Shown piece by piece: positions 50,301-58,282 of a DNA stretch of 64,000 nt. A program made the translations under genes and the position numbers. Source of the stretch: an uncultured Eubacteriales bacterium (GTDB taxonomy: Bacteria; Bacillota; Clostridia; Oscillospirales; Oscillospiraceae); contig URAM01000002.1 of the NCBI GenBank assembly GCA_900545815.1, forward strand, positions 105,330-169,329, in the 5' to 3' direction. The notes under the pieces are model-generated. The model saw nothing but the letters and a program-made list of their open reading frames with translations, was not told where the DNA came from and made no database searches. Numbering within the stretch: the stretch's first letter is position 1; each line of letters begins with the position of its first letter.

Positions 50301-50459
50301 ACGGAACCGGAGCAGCTGTTCGCCCTGTTGGAGGAGACGGCAGCCAACGGGTTCCAGCTGAAGGAGAAATACGCCCAGATGCGGGAGAGTATGTACGCAT
50401 ACCTTGACCACAATAATAGTCAGAGAACTTGTGACGAGATCCAGAAACGAAATTGGTGA
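47337..50459 (+). CDS. Large CDP-glycerol glycerophosphotransferase family protein
   Basis: 1040 residues. The C-terminal 350 residues form a CDP-glycerol transferase domain: FLQHGV near 783-788 (catalytic His), IHPKF near 902 (second His) and TDYSSVCWD near 942. The first 640 residues form a long region of unknown function, beta-rich by composition, with several Trp/Tyr-rich segments; it may be made of repeated sugar- or polymer-binding modules. A cytoplasmic polymerase acting at the membrane is likely. Monocistronic, with a palindrome over its promoter and a terminator after it. GAAAGGAG precedes the ATG. Confidence 0.85.
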   Translation: MTNPNPRWRLMTGQLPIVGIAPPLKAAFVPSALGTLAIKARSGASLPSGKLVLIATSKSQTAHWLQDGQVQDGVFTVPMEGFEAVAASAPETDWTLTLGQITEQGLITRRLQYKPLEKRLQKLNQYFHDTRDLTVPPVYRFVQGGQPYEAFPRQMGREGALLLQAAPAARRYFAAVACRIADLSIQNGKVTLTALCPKTLEAPLGFSLLPVHPTSQPMTLFAPAVPVGDYSKTHQVTGTLDWNDLPVDPDSPYWLTCVLGMEGDIPLHAPLTLTEGSGAVAVAEQAEGHPVVTQDGWNCYLYCGTEHRPLLAWRKLPPGDVTAVESLPKALPVQWQTQPGCFARHKGGQDWQWELELPGRDFRDAQELLLCLIHEKGTANVFCPVTVTGSSGHGCLLRADLTPLQQQVESCRRTNWQAVLLARQNGTCYVLRLLDPTRPPVRSKRKQTTFNFFGSNYDNPIGQMSFAGHTVEAAPFCALLGGWQIAVADQHLRYYAHFDCRALFGGIRFGSLRLIVRCPQVQGGSWTGVTLTHRYKLESDRQEYFFPLKKLKWDKDHYIAIASVPLKQFAFSPLYWDIRMTFEKDGVQYWSSVKAPFRSTQHYWKDLAWNVGIKGLFFGDSLRLDKDNQLFLYRTVGNRFALVYQEYSPYTGFRFRCKERLAMALYYLRRKSLLKQSIYLTYEKYCCMAQDNGFYFFQYCMEHNMEQAMNRKIYFVMDKKATDYQNLLPYRDHVIQFMSLKHMIYILAARLLISSDSKAHAYAWRAKESVILPQVTKNKRLVFLQHGVIALKRVEFYRSGTNSVNLFITSNQREHDIIINELGYLPEEVVITGLARWDVLRDKSAQQEKTHILVMPTWRNWLEEVSDETFVASDYYRNYMALLNSHRLAQFLEQYDVYLDFYIHPKFREYIKNFSISGDRVALIPFGSQPLNELMMECKLLVTDYSSVCWDVYYQGKPVIFYQFDLEQYNETQGSYIDMETELFGDRATEPEQLFALLEETAANGFQLKEKYAQMRESMYAYLDHNNSQRTCDEIQKRNW

Positions 50460-50465
50460 ACGCAG

Positions 50466-50503
50466 ACTGCCTCGGAAATTTTATTCCGAGGCAGTTGTTT
50501 TTT
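50466..50503 (+). terminator. Terminator after the 1040-residue gene
   Basis: Perfect 12-bp stem ACTGCCTCGGAA/TTCCGAGGCAGT followed by TGTTTTTT. Confidence 0.9.
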
Positions 50504-50520
50504 GTCCTCAACCCCCGCAG

Positions 50521-50598
50521 GGCCGCAGCGTTAAGAAAACTTGCCGGTGGCAAGTTTTTAGCGTAGGCCATGCCTGTTTCACAGGCATGGTGCGTTGG
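50521..50598 (+). ncRNA. 78-nt two-hairpin element, copy 2
   Basis: Same length and order as 28432-28509. The second hairpin differs: here CCATGCCTGT/ACAGGCATGG is a 10-bp perfect stem, while the first copy has seven pairs plus an interior mismatch. Flanking bases also pair (AACCCC/GGGGTT) although they differ from copy 1. It lies between a terminator and the M23 gene. Confidence 0.55.
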
Positions 50599-50706
50599 GG
50601 TTCTCCCTCCCTCACGCTCCCCGCCCCCCAAAGAACCATTTTCTTTCCACATCAAGTATATTCTCCCAGACACCCGTCCACAATAGTGCCATGGAGGTGT
50701 GTTCCC

Positions 50707-51534
50707 ATGAAAAAACGAACCATTTGGACGAAACTGGGCGACTTTCTGGAAGGACGTGGCTTCTACATCGTCCTGGCGCTTTGTATTGTCGCCATCGGCG
50801 GTTCCGGCTACTATCTCTACCGGATGATCTCCCTCAGTGACCAGCTGGCCAACCAGTCTGTCTCCGCCCAGGCCAGCGTCCCATCAGGGGCTGCCCAGGA
50901 AAAGACGGATACGGAACAGGCGGTGGAAGATGCCGTAAAGGCCGCCGCTGACCGTGCCGCTGCCGCCAAGGCCAAGGCGGAAGAAAAGACCAAGACCGCA
51001 GCAGCTAAGACCCAGGAGAAGGATCCCACCAAGAGCGCCCAGGGCGATCAGGACTTAACGGCTAAACCCTCCCAGGACGCCAAGACGAACCAGACCAAGC
51101 CCGCCGCCGGCACCCCTGCCGCCAGCTGGAGCTGGCCGGTGACCGGCAAGGTGCTGGCCACCTTCTCCACCAACAAGCTCTCCTACAACCGTGCGTTGGA
51201 GGATTGGCGTGCCCACACGGGCATGGACATCAGCGCTCAGGTGGGGGACATCGTGGCGTCCGCCTGTGACGGCACCGTCATCGCCGTCCAGGAGAACGTG
51301 ATGTTGGGGCAGACGGTGACCATCCAGACGGCGGACAAGCTGAAGGTGACCTACGGCAATCTGGCCGCCCAGGTGCCCGTCAAGGCCGGTGACACGGTGA
51401 AGGCAGGGCAGACCATCGGCAACGTGGGCAAAACCGCCGCCGGAGAGGCACACGACAAGGCATGGATCCACCTGGCAGTGGAGAAGGACGGGAAAGCCGT
51501 CGATCCCAAGCCGTATCTCAAAGCGAAAAAGTGA
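50707..51534 (+). CDS. SpoIIQ-like M23 (LytM) membrane protein, degenerate active site
   Basis: 275 residues: one membrane helix (about 19-39), an Ala/Lys/Glu/Thr-rich linker (about 50-140) and a LytM domain (141-272). The first zinc-ligand pair is intact (HTGMD, His170 and Asp174), but the HxH motif reads WIH (Trp253, His255), so the catalytic His is lost. This plan resembles SpoIIQ, the forespore half of the engulfment channel, which is also inactive in Bacillus. A sporulation role is inference; cell-wall binding is the alternative. GGAGGTG precedes ATG 50707. Confidence 0.82.
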   Translation: MKKRTIWTKLGDFLEGRGFYIVLALCIVAIGGSGYYLYRMISLSDQLANQSVSAQASVPSGAAQEKTDTEQAVEDAVKAAADRAAAAKAKAEEKTKTAAAKTQEKDPTKSAQGDQDLTAKPSQDAKTNQTKPAAGTPAASWSWPVTGKVLATFSTNKLSYNRALEDWRAHTGMDISAQVGDIVASACDGTVIAVQENVMLGQTVTIQTADKLKVTYGNLAAQVPVKAGDTVKAGQTIGNVGKTAAGEAHDKAWIHLAVEKDGKAVDPKPYLKAKK

Positions 51535-51544
51535 TCGGACGAGA

Positions 51545-51583
51545 AAACCTGGGGCTTCGTGTAGAAGTCCCAGGTTTGTTTTA
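51545..51583. terminator. Convergent terminator
   Basis: AAACCTGGGGCTTC/GAAGTCCCAGGTTT stem with a GTGTA loop and short T tracts in both directions; it reaches the stop of the opposing 41-residue gene. Confidence 0.75.
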
Positions 51584-51706
51584 GTATTCGTCGTCCCGCA
51601 GCTCCCGCATGGCTTCCCCGGCGGTGTCGGCGGAAAAGAGGAACTGTCCTTCGGGGGAATAGACTTCTACATGTCCTCTTACATATCTCAATTCTACATC
51701 ATACAT
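51581..51706 (-). CDS. Conserved small protein, 41 residues
   Basis: MYDVELRYVRGHVEVYSPEG then FLFSADTAGEAMRELRDDEY. A compact alpha/beta peptide without membrane helix or Cys. AGGAGGG lies eight bases before the ATG at 51704-51706. I recall near-identical short proteins in related Clostridia. Function unknown. Confidence 0.65.
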   Translation of the reverse strand: MYDVELRYVRGHVEVYSPEGQFLFSADTAGEAMRELRDDEY

Positions 51707-51779
51707 GGGGTCAGCCCTCCTGTTTTCTTTTCTGTTGTCTTTATTATAGGAAAAGGGGTGGGTCAAAAACCGGACAGTC

Positions 51780-51850
51780 ACCTTTTTACTGTGTATCAGT
51801 TCGATTGAGCCAAATCAAAGATTTGGAATCTCACTGATCGAGAAAAAGGT
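51780..51850. repeat. 71-nt nested inverted repeat
   Basis: ACCTTTTT (51780-51787) pairs with AAAAAGGT (51843-51850); inside are ATCAGT/ACTGAT and CCAAATC/GATTTGG pairs. It lies between the divergent 41-residue gene and the P-type ATPase gene. The outer arms recur as a minimal hairpin at 63566-63587. Confidence 0.6.
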
Positions 51851-51933
51851 CACCCAAAATGCGACCAAAAATTGTCACGCTCTCCGGTAAGATGAAAGGG
51901 AACCACTACACGATTTCATAAGGAGGTACTCTC

Positions 51934-54597
51934 ATGCATCCCTGGCACACCCTTTCCACCGGACAGGTGTTGGAGCAGCTGCGTGCCGATCCGGTATCCG
52001 GCCTCGCTGTGAACGAGGCCGCCCAGCGGCTCCAACACTACGGCCCCAATCAACTGAAACAGCCGCCCCAGCCCTCCTGGGCGCTCCGCTTCCTGAACCA
52101 GGTCAAAGACCCCATGGTGCTGGTTCTGCTGGCCGCCGCCGCTCTCTCCCTCCTTTCCAGCCGAGGGCGGGACTGGCTGGATGCGGTCATCATCCTGGTC
52201 ATCGTCCTGGTCAACGCCGGCATCTCCCTCTCCCAAGAGTCCAGCGCCCAACGTGCCCTGGACGCCCTCCGGCAGATGAGCGCTCCCCAGGCACGGGTCA
52301 TCCGTGACCGCCAGCTCCGCCGCATAGACGCCGCCCGATTGGTGCCCGGCGACCTGATCCAGCTGGAAGCTGGTGACCTGGTGCCTGCCGATGCCCGTCT
52401 GCTGGACTGCGCTGGGCTGAAAGCGGACGAGTCCGCCGTCACCGGTGAGTCCCTGCCGGTGACCAAGGACGCCCACGCCACCTTGTCCGAGGACACCCCG
52501 TTGGGCGACCGCACCAACCTGGTCATCGCCTCCTCCATCATCACCGCCGGACGAGCCACTGCGGTGGTCACCGCCACAGGCATGGACACGGAGATGGGCA
52601 AGATCGCCGCCCTGCTCCTGGGGCAGAAGGAAGTGGACACGCCCATGCAGCGGAAAATGGTGGAGATCTCCAAAAAACTCTCCCTCCTCTGCCTGGGCGT
52701 CTGCGCCATCCTCTTTGGGGTGGGTCTGCTCCAAGGCAAGCCCCTTCTGTCCATGCTCCTCATCGCCGTCTCCCTGGCCGTGGCCGCCATTCCGGAGGGC
52801 TTGCCCGCCATTGTCACCATCGTCCTGGCTCTGGGCGTCCAGCGCCTGGCCGCCCGACACGCCATCGTGAAGAAGCTGCCCGCCGTGGAGACGTTGGGCT
52901 GTGCCAGCGTCATTTGCAGCGACAAGACCGGCACCCTCACCCGCAACCAAATGACCGTCACTGACCTGTGGACGCCTACCCCCAAGGGCAAGGAGCTGGC
53001 TCTGGTCATTGGCGCTCTCTGCTCGGACGCCACCCTGAACCCAGACGGCAGCTGTGCCGGCGACCCCACCGAGACTGCCATTGTCTTAGCCGCCCAAGAA
53101 CAGGGGTTTGACAAAAACCAGTTGGAGCGAGAATTCCCTCGGGTGGCAGAGCTGCCCTTCGACTCCACCCGCAAGCGCATGACCACCGTCCACCCCAAGT
53201 CCGGCGGCGGCTACCGCATCATGGTCAAGGGGGCAGCAGATGTGCTGCTCTCCCGTAGCACCCACATCCTCCGGCAAGGCGTCCAACCTCTGGATGCAGA
53301 TGCCCGAACCCAGGTGGAGGACGCCAACACCCAGATGGCCAACCAGGCTCTGCGGGTACTGGGGCTGGCGTATAAAGAGGTATCCCGCCTGCCGCGGGTG
53401 TCTGACTTTGGCGAATTGGAGAAAAATCTCACCTTCATCGGCCTGGTGGGCATGATCGACCCGCCTCGGGCGGAGGTGAAAGCTGCCGTCCAAGCCTGCC
53501 ACCATGCGGGCATCCGTCCGGTGATGATCACCGGCGACCACAAAGCCACCGCTGTGGCCATCGCCCAAGAGCTGGGCTTCTGGCAGAACGGCGACCTGGC
53601 GCTGACCGGCGCCGACCTGGATTTTTTGCCGGAGGAGCTGTTGGAGGAGCAGATCACCCGCTGCTCCGTCTTTGCCCGAGTCTCTCCGGAGCATAAGCTG
53701 CGCATCGTGCAGACCTTACAGCGTGCCGGTCAGGTGGTGGCCATGACCGGCGATGGGGTCAACGATGCCCCCGCCCTGAAGGTGGCGGACATCGGCTGCG
53801 CCATGGGTCAGACCGGCACCGACGTGGCCAAGGGGGCGGCGGACATGATCCTCACCGATGACAACTTCTCCACCATCGTGGCGGCGGTGGAACAGGGACG
53901 GGGCATTTATGCCAACATCCGCAAGAGCATCCACTACCTGCTCTCCTGCAACATCGGTGAGATTTTTACCCTCTTTCTAGCCACCGTCCTGGACTTCCGC
54001 CAGCTCCCCCTCATCCCCGTCCAGCTCCTGTGGCTCAACCTGGTCACCGACTCCCTGCCCGCCCTGGCGCTGGGGGTGGAGCCGGTGGAGGAGGATGTGA
54101 TGGAGCAGCCGCCCCGACCGGCCAGCGCCTCCTTGTTCTCCGGCGGCTTCTCCTTCCAGCTGGCTTGGCAAGGCGTGCTGGTGGGGCTGGTGACCTTGGC
54201 AGCCTATTTTCTGGGGGAGTATATCCTCTCCAACCCCAATGAGACCTACCAGGCCGCCAATACCATGGCCTTCGCCACCCTCACCCTCTGCCAGCTCTTT
54301 CACGCCTACGATGTGCGCAGCGACCACCGCTCTATCTTCGAGCTGGGGATCTTTACGAACCCCGCTATGAACCGTGCCTTTTTGGCCGGAGCCCTTTTGC
54401 AGTGCGCCGTGCTCCTCCTGCCGCCCTTGCAGACGGTGTTTTCGGTGGTGCCCCTGAACGCCGCCGAGTGGCTCACCGTCCTGGCTCTGTCTGTCACGCC
54501 CACTGCCGTCTGCGAGGGGGTCAAGTACCGCCGCCGCAGAGCCCGTACCCACGCCCGCCGTCTGGTGCGCCACCGCCCCCGGCGGTTTGCGCCGTGA
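51934..54597 (+). CDS. P-type cation-transporting ATPase (P2A, calcium type)
   Basis: 887 residues. Actuator TGES motif (near 172), membrane helix 4 AAIPEGLPA typical of calcium pumps, phosphorylation site DKTGTLT (Asp near 335), nucleotide-binding KGAAD, and hinge TGDGVNDAPALK (near 605). It pumps a cation, probably Ca2+, out of the cytoplasm with ATP. The C-terminus ends in a run of Arg/His-rich residues beyond the last helix. GGAGGT precedes the ATG. Confidence 0.93.
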   Translation: MHPWHTLSTGQVLEQLRADPVSGLAVNEAAQRLQHYGPNQLKQPPQPSWALRFLNQVKDPMVLVLLAAAALSLLSSRGRDWLDAVIILVIVLVNAGISLSQESSAQRALDALRQMSAPQARVIRDRQLRRIDAARLVPGDLIQLEAGDLVPADARLLDCAGLKADESAVTGESLPVTKDAHATLSEDTPLGDRTNLVIASSIITAGRATAVVTATGMDTEMGKIAALLLGQKEVDTPMQRKMVEISKKLSLLCLGVCAILFGVGLLQGKPLLSMLLIAVSLAVAAIPEGLPAIVTIVLALGVQRLAARHAIVKKLPAVETLGCASVICSDKTGTLTRNQMTVTDLWTPTPKGKELALVIGALCSDATLNPDGSCAGDPTETAIVLAAQEQGFDKNQLEREFPRVAELPFDSTRKRMTTVHPKSGGGYRIMVKGAADVLLSRSTHILRQGVQPLDADARTQVEDANTQMANQALRVLGLAYKEVSRLPRVSDFGELEKNLTFIGLVGMIDPPRAEVKAAVQACHHAGIRPVMITGDHKATAVAIAQELGFWQNGDLALTGADLDFLPEELLEEQITRCSVFARVSPEHKLRIVQTLQRAGQVVAMTGDGVNDAPALKVADIGCAMGQTGTDVAKGAADMILTDDNFSTIVAAVEQGRGIYANIRKSIHYLLSCNIGEIFTLFLATVLDFRQLPLIPVQLLWLNLVTDSLPALALGVEPVEEDVMEQPPRPASASLFSGGFSFQLAWQGVLVGLVTLAAYFLGEYILSNPNETYQAANTMAFATLTLCQLFHAYDVRSDHRSIFELGIFTNPAMNRAFLAGALLQCAVLLLPPLQTVFSVVPLNAAEWLTVLALSVTPTAVCEGVKYRRRRARTHARRLVRHRPRRFAP

Positions 54598-54732
54598 TGG
54601 GGAGCGTGCGCTCTGCAAAAACATTTGTAGTCGTTTCCAAAGCATTCCTGACAGGAAACACGCAGTCTGGAGAAATTGGACGGGAAAGGGGGCGGTTTCT
54701 GTAAAATTCAGCGTTTTTTTCTGCCGTTGCTC

Positions 54733-54761
54733 TTGCAAAATGGAAAGCACCTTGCTAAAAT
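54733..54761 (+). promoter_or_regulatory. hppA promoter
   Basis: TTGCAA (54733-54738), 17-base spacer, TAAAAT (54756-54761), 50 bases before the start. Confidence 0.65.
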
Positions 54762-54809
54762 GGAAAAGCTAAATGAAAAGCGAATTTATCACAAAGGAGT
54801 TGTTCAATC

Positions 54810-56927
54810 TTGGATCGCTTTTTCTGGATTGGGTTCCTGGGATTCGCTCTGGCTATCATCTTTGCCCTGCTTCAGGCAAAGAAGGTTATGAGCTTTTCCG
54901 AAGGTACCGAAAAGATGCAGAAGATCGCTGCCAGCATCCGTGAAGGTGCTAATGCGTATCTGAAGCATCAGTACACCACCGTGGCAAAGGTCTTTGTCGT
55001 GGTCTTCATCCTGCTCGTCATCATCGCTTTCGCAAGCGGCGGCAAGATGCTCTCTAAGTTCACCCCCTTCGCCTTCCTGACCGGTGGCATCTGGTCTATG
55101 CTGGCAGGTCTGGTGGGCATGAAGATCGCCACCAATTCCAACGCTCGTACCGCTCAGGCCGCTTCTGAAAGCCTGAACAAGGGCCTGCGTGTCGCCTTCT
55201 CCTCCGGTTCCGTCATGGGCTTCACTGTTGTCGGCCTGGGTATGCTGGATATCTCCATCTGGTTCACCCTGCTGTACTTCGTGTTCGGCATCCAGGATCC
55301 TGTTCAGCTGGGCAACATCATGGTCATGAACGGCATGGGCGCTTCCTTTATGGCACTGTTCGCCCGTGTGGGCGGCGGCATCTACACCAAGGCCGCTGAC
55401 GTGGGCGCTGACCTGGTGGGTAAGGTCGAGGCCGGTATCCCCGAAGACGACCCCCGCAACCCCGCTACCATCGCCGACAACGTGGGCGACAACGTGGGCG
55501 ACGTGGCCGGCATGGGCGCTGACCTGTATGAGTCCTATGTCGGCTCCATCCTGGCTACCTTCGCTCTGGGCGCTACCGCTGGCTATGGCTTCGAAGGCAT
55601 CCTGCTGCCTGTGGCTCTGGCTTTCGCTGGCATCGTCTGCTCCATCCTGGGCTCCTTCCTAGTCAAGACCAAGGAAAACGCTACCCAGAAGTCCCTGCTG
55701 GCCAGCCTGCGTACCGGCACCTATGTGGCTGCCGTCCTGTCCGCAGTCTGCGCAGCTGTCCTGTGCTATGTGATCCTGCCCAACAACTGGCTGGGCATCT
55801 TCGTCGCTATTCTGTGCGGTCTGGTGGGCGGCTGTGCCATCGGCTACTTCACCGAATACTTCACCTCCGACAGCTACAAGCCCACTCAGGAGCTGGCTGC
55901 TACCTCTGAGACTGGTTCCGCTACCATCATCATCGGCGGCCTGTCCCTGGGCATGAAGTCCACTCTGGCCTCCATCCTCATCGTGGCAGCAGCTGTTCTG
56001 ATCAGCTACTTCGCAGCAGGCGGCAGCAACACCATCATTGACGCCGCTGGCGCATTCACCCCTGAATTCAATAAGGGTCTGTATGGCATCGGCATCGCCG
56101 GTGTCGGCATGCTGTCCACCCTGGGCATCACCCTGGCCACCGACGCTTACGGCCCCGTGGCCGACAACGCCGGCGGTATCGCCGAGATGTCCGGCCTGCC
56201 CGAAGAGGTCCGTGACCGCACCGACGCGCTGGACTCCCTGGGCAACACCACCGCTGCCACCGGTAAGGGCTTTGCCATCGGCTCCGCTTCCCTGACCGCT
56301 CTGGCTCTGCTGGTCTCCTATGTTAACATCGTACAGGAAAACACCGATGAAGTGCTGAACTTCACCCTGACCAGCCCCACCGTTCTGGTCGGTATGTTCA
56401 TCGGCGCAATGCTGACCTTCGTTTTCTCCGCCTTCACCATGAGCGCTGTGCAGAAGGCTGCACAGTCCATCGTTAAGGAAGTGCGCCGTCAGTTCCGCGA
56501 GATCAAGGGCATCATGGAATATGAAGCCGAGCCTGATTACGCAGCCTGTGTCCGTCTGTGCACCCAGGGCGCCCTGCATGAAATGGTCGTCCCCGCACTG
56601 CTGGCCATCATCGTTCCCATCCTGACCGGCCTGATCATCGGCCCCACCGGCGTTGTTGGTCTGCTGGGCGGCGTCTCCGTCACCGGCTTTGCCATGGCAG
56701 TGTTCATGTCCAACGCAGGCGGCGCATGGGACAACGCAAAGAAGTACATCGAAGCTGGCCACCACGGCGGCAAGGGCTCTGACTGCCACAAGGCCGCTGT
56801 CGTAGGCGACACCGTTGGCGATCCCTTCAAGGATACCTCCGGTCCTTCCCTGAACATCCTGATCAAGCTGTGCTCCACCGTTTCCATCGTGTTCTCCGGC
56901 CTGATCCTGGCTTTCCACCTGATGTAA
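54810..56927 (+). CDS. hppA: Membrane-bound ion-pumping pyrophosphatase, K+-dependent type
   Basis: 705 residues, about 16 membrane helices. Pyrophosphate-binding motifs DVGADLVGKVEAGIPEDDP and the second acidic site near 640-670 (KAAVVGDTVGDPFKDTSGP) are intact. GNTTAATGKG carries Ala where K+-independent enzymes have Lys, so it should be K+-dependent. Hydrolyses pyrophosphate to export Na+ or H+; which ion is not settled by eye. TTG start at 54810 with AAAGGAG ten bases upstream; no in-frame ATG fits. Codon use differs from neighbours (more GCT), typical of high expression. Confidence 0.95.
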   Translation: MDRFFWIGFLGFALAIIFALLQAKKVMSFSEGTEKMQKIAASIREGANAYLKHQYTTVAKVFVVVFILLVIIAFASGGKMLSKFTPFAFLTGGIWSMLAGLVGMKIATNSNARTAQAASESLNKGLRVAFSSGSVMGFTVVGLGMLDISIWFTLLYFVFGIQDPVQLGNIMVMNGMGASFMALFARVGGGIYTKAADVGADLVGKVEAGIPEDDPRNPATIADNVGDNVGDVAGMGADLYESYVGSILATFALGATAGYGFEGILLPVALAFAGIVCSILGSFLVKTKENATQKSLLASLRTGTYVAAVLSAVCAAVLCYVILPNNWLGIFVAILCGLVGGCAIGYFTEYFTSDSYKPTQELAATSETGSATIIIGGLSLGMKSTLASILIVAAAVLISYFAAGGSNTIIDAAGAFTPEFNKGLYGIGIAGVGMLSTLGITLATDAYGPVADNAGGIAEMSGLPEEVRDRTDALDSLGNTTAATGKGFAIGSASLTALALLVSYVNIVQENTDEVLNFTLTSPTVLVGMFIGAMLTFVFSAFTMSAVQKAAQSIVKEVRRQFREIKGIMEYEAEPDYAACVRLCTQGALHEMVVPALLAIIVPILTGLIIGPTGVVGLLGGVSVTGFAMAVFMSNAGGAWDNAKKYIEAGHHGGKGSDCHKAAVVGDTVGDPFKDTSGPSLNILIKLCSTVSIVFSGLILAFHLM

Positions 56928-56965
56928 TCTAAACCGTTACACCAGCGGATCCGTTCAACCATCCA

Positions 56966-57001
56966 ACCACCCCGACACCACCGTGTCGGGGTGGTTTTTT
57001 T
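56966..57001 (+). terminator. Terminator after hppA
   Basis: 13-bp stem ACCACCCCGACAC/GTGTCGGGGTGGT followed by T7. Confidence 0.9.
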
Positions 57002-57057
57002 GCCCCTTCCCAAGCTAGGAGCAATGCCCTGCAGCCACCATCCACCCTAAAGAAAGC

Positions 57058-57090
57058 AGTCAGCCGCAACGGCTGACTGAGGGATTGCCA
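57058..57090 (-). repeat. Dispersed palindromic repeat, partial inverted copy
   Basis: Reverse complement of the first half of the 2005-2054 element (CAGTCAGCC...GGCTGACTG then AGGGATTGCC). The rest of the 301-bp gap 56928-57228 holds the hppA terminator and a weak TATGAT at 57193. Confidence 0.65.
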
Positions 57091-57228
57091 AACCTGTACC
57101 ACCCTGCAAACGAGGACAAGCTCCTGCATCACTGTTCGAAAAGTACAAAATAACCTCCCGATTGTGTCTTTTCACATCCCATCCCTTTGTGCTATGATAG
57201 AAACACCATAGAGAAAGGAAGTGCCCCC

Positions 57229-58221
57229 ATGGTCACCCAAGTCGCCCCCAACCTCTACCGCATCCCCGTCCCCCTGCCGGGGAACCCCCTCAAAAACCTG
57301 AACGCCTACCTCATTCGCGGCCACCGGAATCTGCTGGTGGACACCGGCTTTCGGCAGGAGGAATGCCGGACGGCTTTGAAAGCCGGTCTGGCGGAGCTGG
57401 GCGTAGACATGGCCAACACGGACATCTTCCTGACCCATCTGCACTCTGACCACGCCGGTCTGGCTCCGGAACTGCTCCGCCCCACCAGCCGCCTGTTCAT
57501 TGGCGATGTAGACCGCCAGCGCCTGCCGGGGCAGATCCCCAGCACAGACAACGCCCGATGGGGGGAATTCGATGCCCTGATGGCCGCCCAGGGCTTCCCC
57601 TTGGAGCTGCTGAACCAGCTGACCCACACCAATCCCGCTCGGGTACTGGCTCCGCTCCCCTGTGACCGGTACGAGGGCGTGTTCGATGGGGACACCTTCG
57701 ACTACGGCGGCTACCACTTCCAAGCCCTGGACACGCCGGGACACACGCCGGGGCACATGGTGCTGTGGGAGGAACATCATGGCATCCTGCTGCTAGGCGA
57801 TCACATTCTCTTTGACATCACCCCCAACATCACCGCCTGGCCTGGATACCAAAATCCTCTGGGCGGCTATCTGCGCTCTCTGGAGCGGGTGCGGAAGCTG
57901 CCGGTCACCTTACCCCTGCCGGCGCATCGGACGGTGCAGAAGGGCTTTATCGAACGGGTGGACGAGATCATGACCCACCACCAGCGCCGGTGTCAGGAGG
58001 CGCTGACAGTGCTGGCACGGGAGCCGGGGCTGAACGCCTACCAGCTCACCGCTCAGATGACCTGGCAGATCCGCTGCAAGGGCTGGGACGACTTCCCCGT
58101 TCCCCAAAAGTGGTTCGCCGCTGGCGAAGCGGTGGCGCACCTGGAATACCTGATGGACTTGGGCAAGGTGCGCCGAACGTGGGTAGAACCTTGCTGGCGG
58201 TATGAGGTGGTTTCCGAGTAA
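57229..58221 (+). CDS. Metallo-beta-lactamase-fold hydrolase
   Basis: 330 residues. MBL metal motif LTHLHSDHAG (near 67-76), further ligands in DTPGHTPGH (near 168) and GDHILF; a C-terminal helical domain (about 230-325) resembles winged-helix extensions of this family. Likely a dinuclear-metal hydrolase of thioesters, nucleotides or lactones; the substrate cannot be assigned. GAAAGGAAG precedes the ATG at 57229. Monocistronic. Confidence 0.85.
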   Translation: MVTQVAPNLYRIPVPLPGNPLKNLNAYLIRGHRNLLVDTGFRQEECRTALKAGLAELGVDMANTDIFLTHLHSDHAGLAPELLRPTSRLFIGDVDRQRLPGQIPSTDNARWGEFDALMAAQGFPLELLNQLTHTNPARVLAPLPCDRYEGVFDGDTFDYGGYHFQALDTPGHTPGHMVLWEEHHGILLLGDHILFDITPNITAWPGYQNPLGGYLRSLERVRKLPVTLPLPAHRTVQKGFIERVDEIMTHHQRRCQEALTVLAREPGLNAYQLTAQMTWQIRCKGWDDFPVPQKWFAAGEAVAHLEYLMDLGKVRRTWVEPCWRYEVVSE

Positions 58222-58225
58222 GCGC

Positions 58226-58260
58226 AAAAACGTCCGGAACCAAATCGGTTCCGGACGTTC
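58226..58260 (-). terminator. Terminator after the dipeptidase operon (also shared)
   Basis: Perfect stem AACGTCCGGAACC/GGTTCCGGACGTT; T run on the minus strand. Confidence 0.85.
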
Positions 58261-58282
58261 TGTTGTTCGATTTCGTTGGCGT

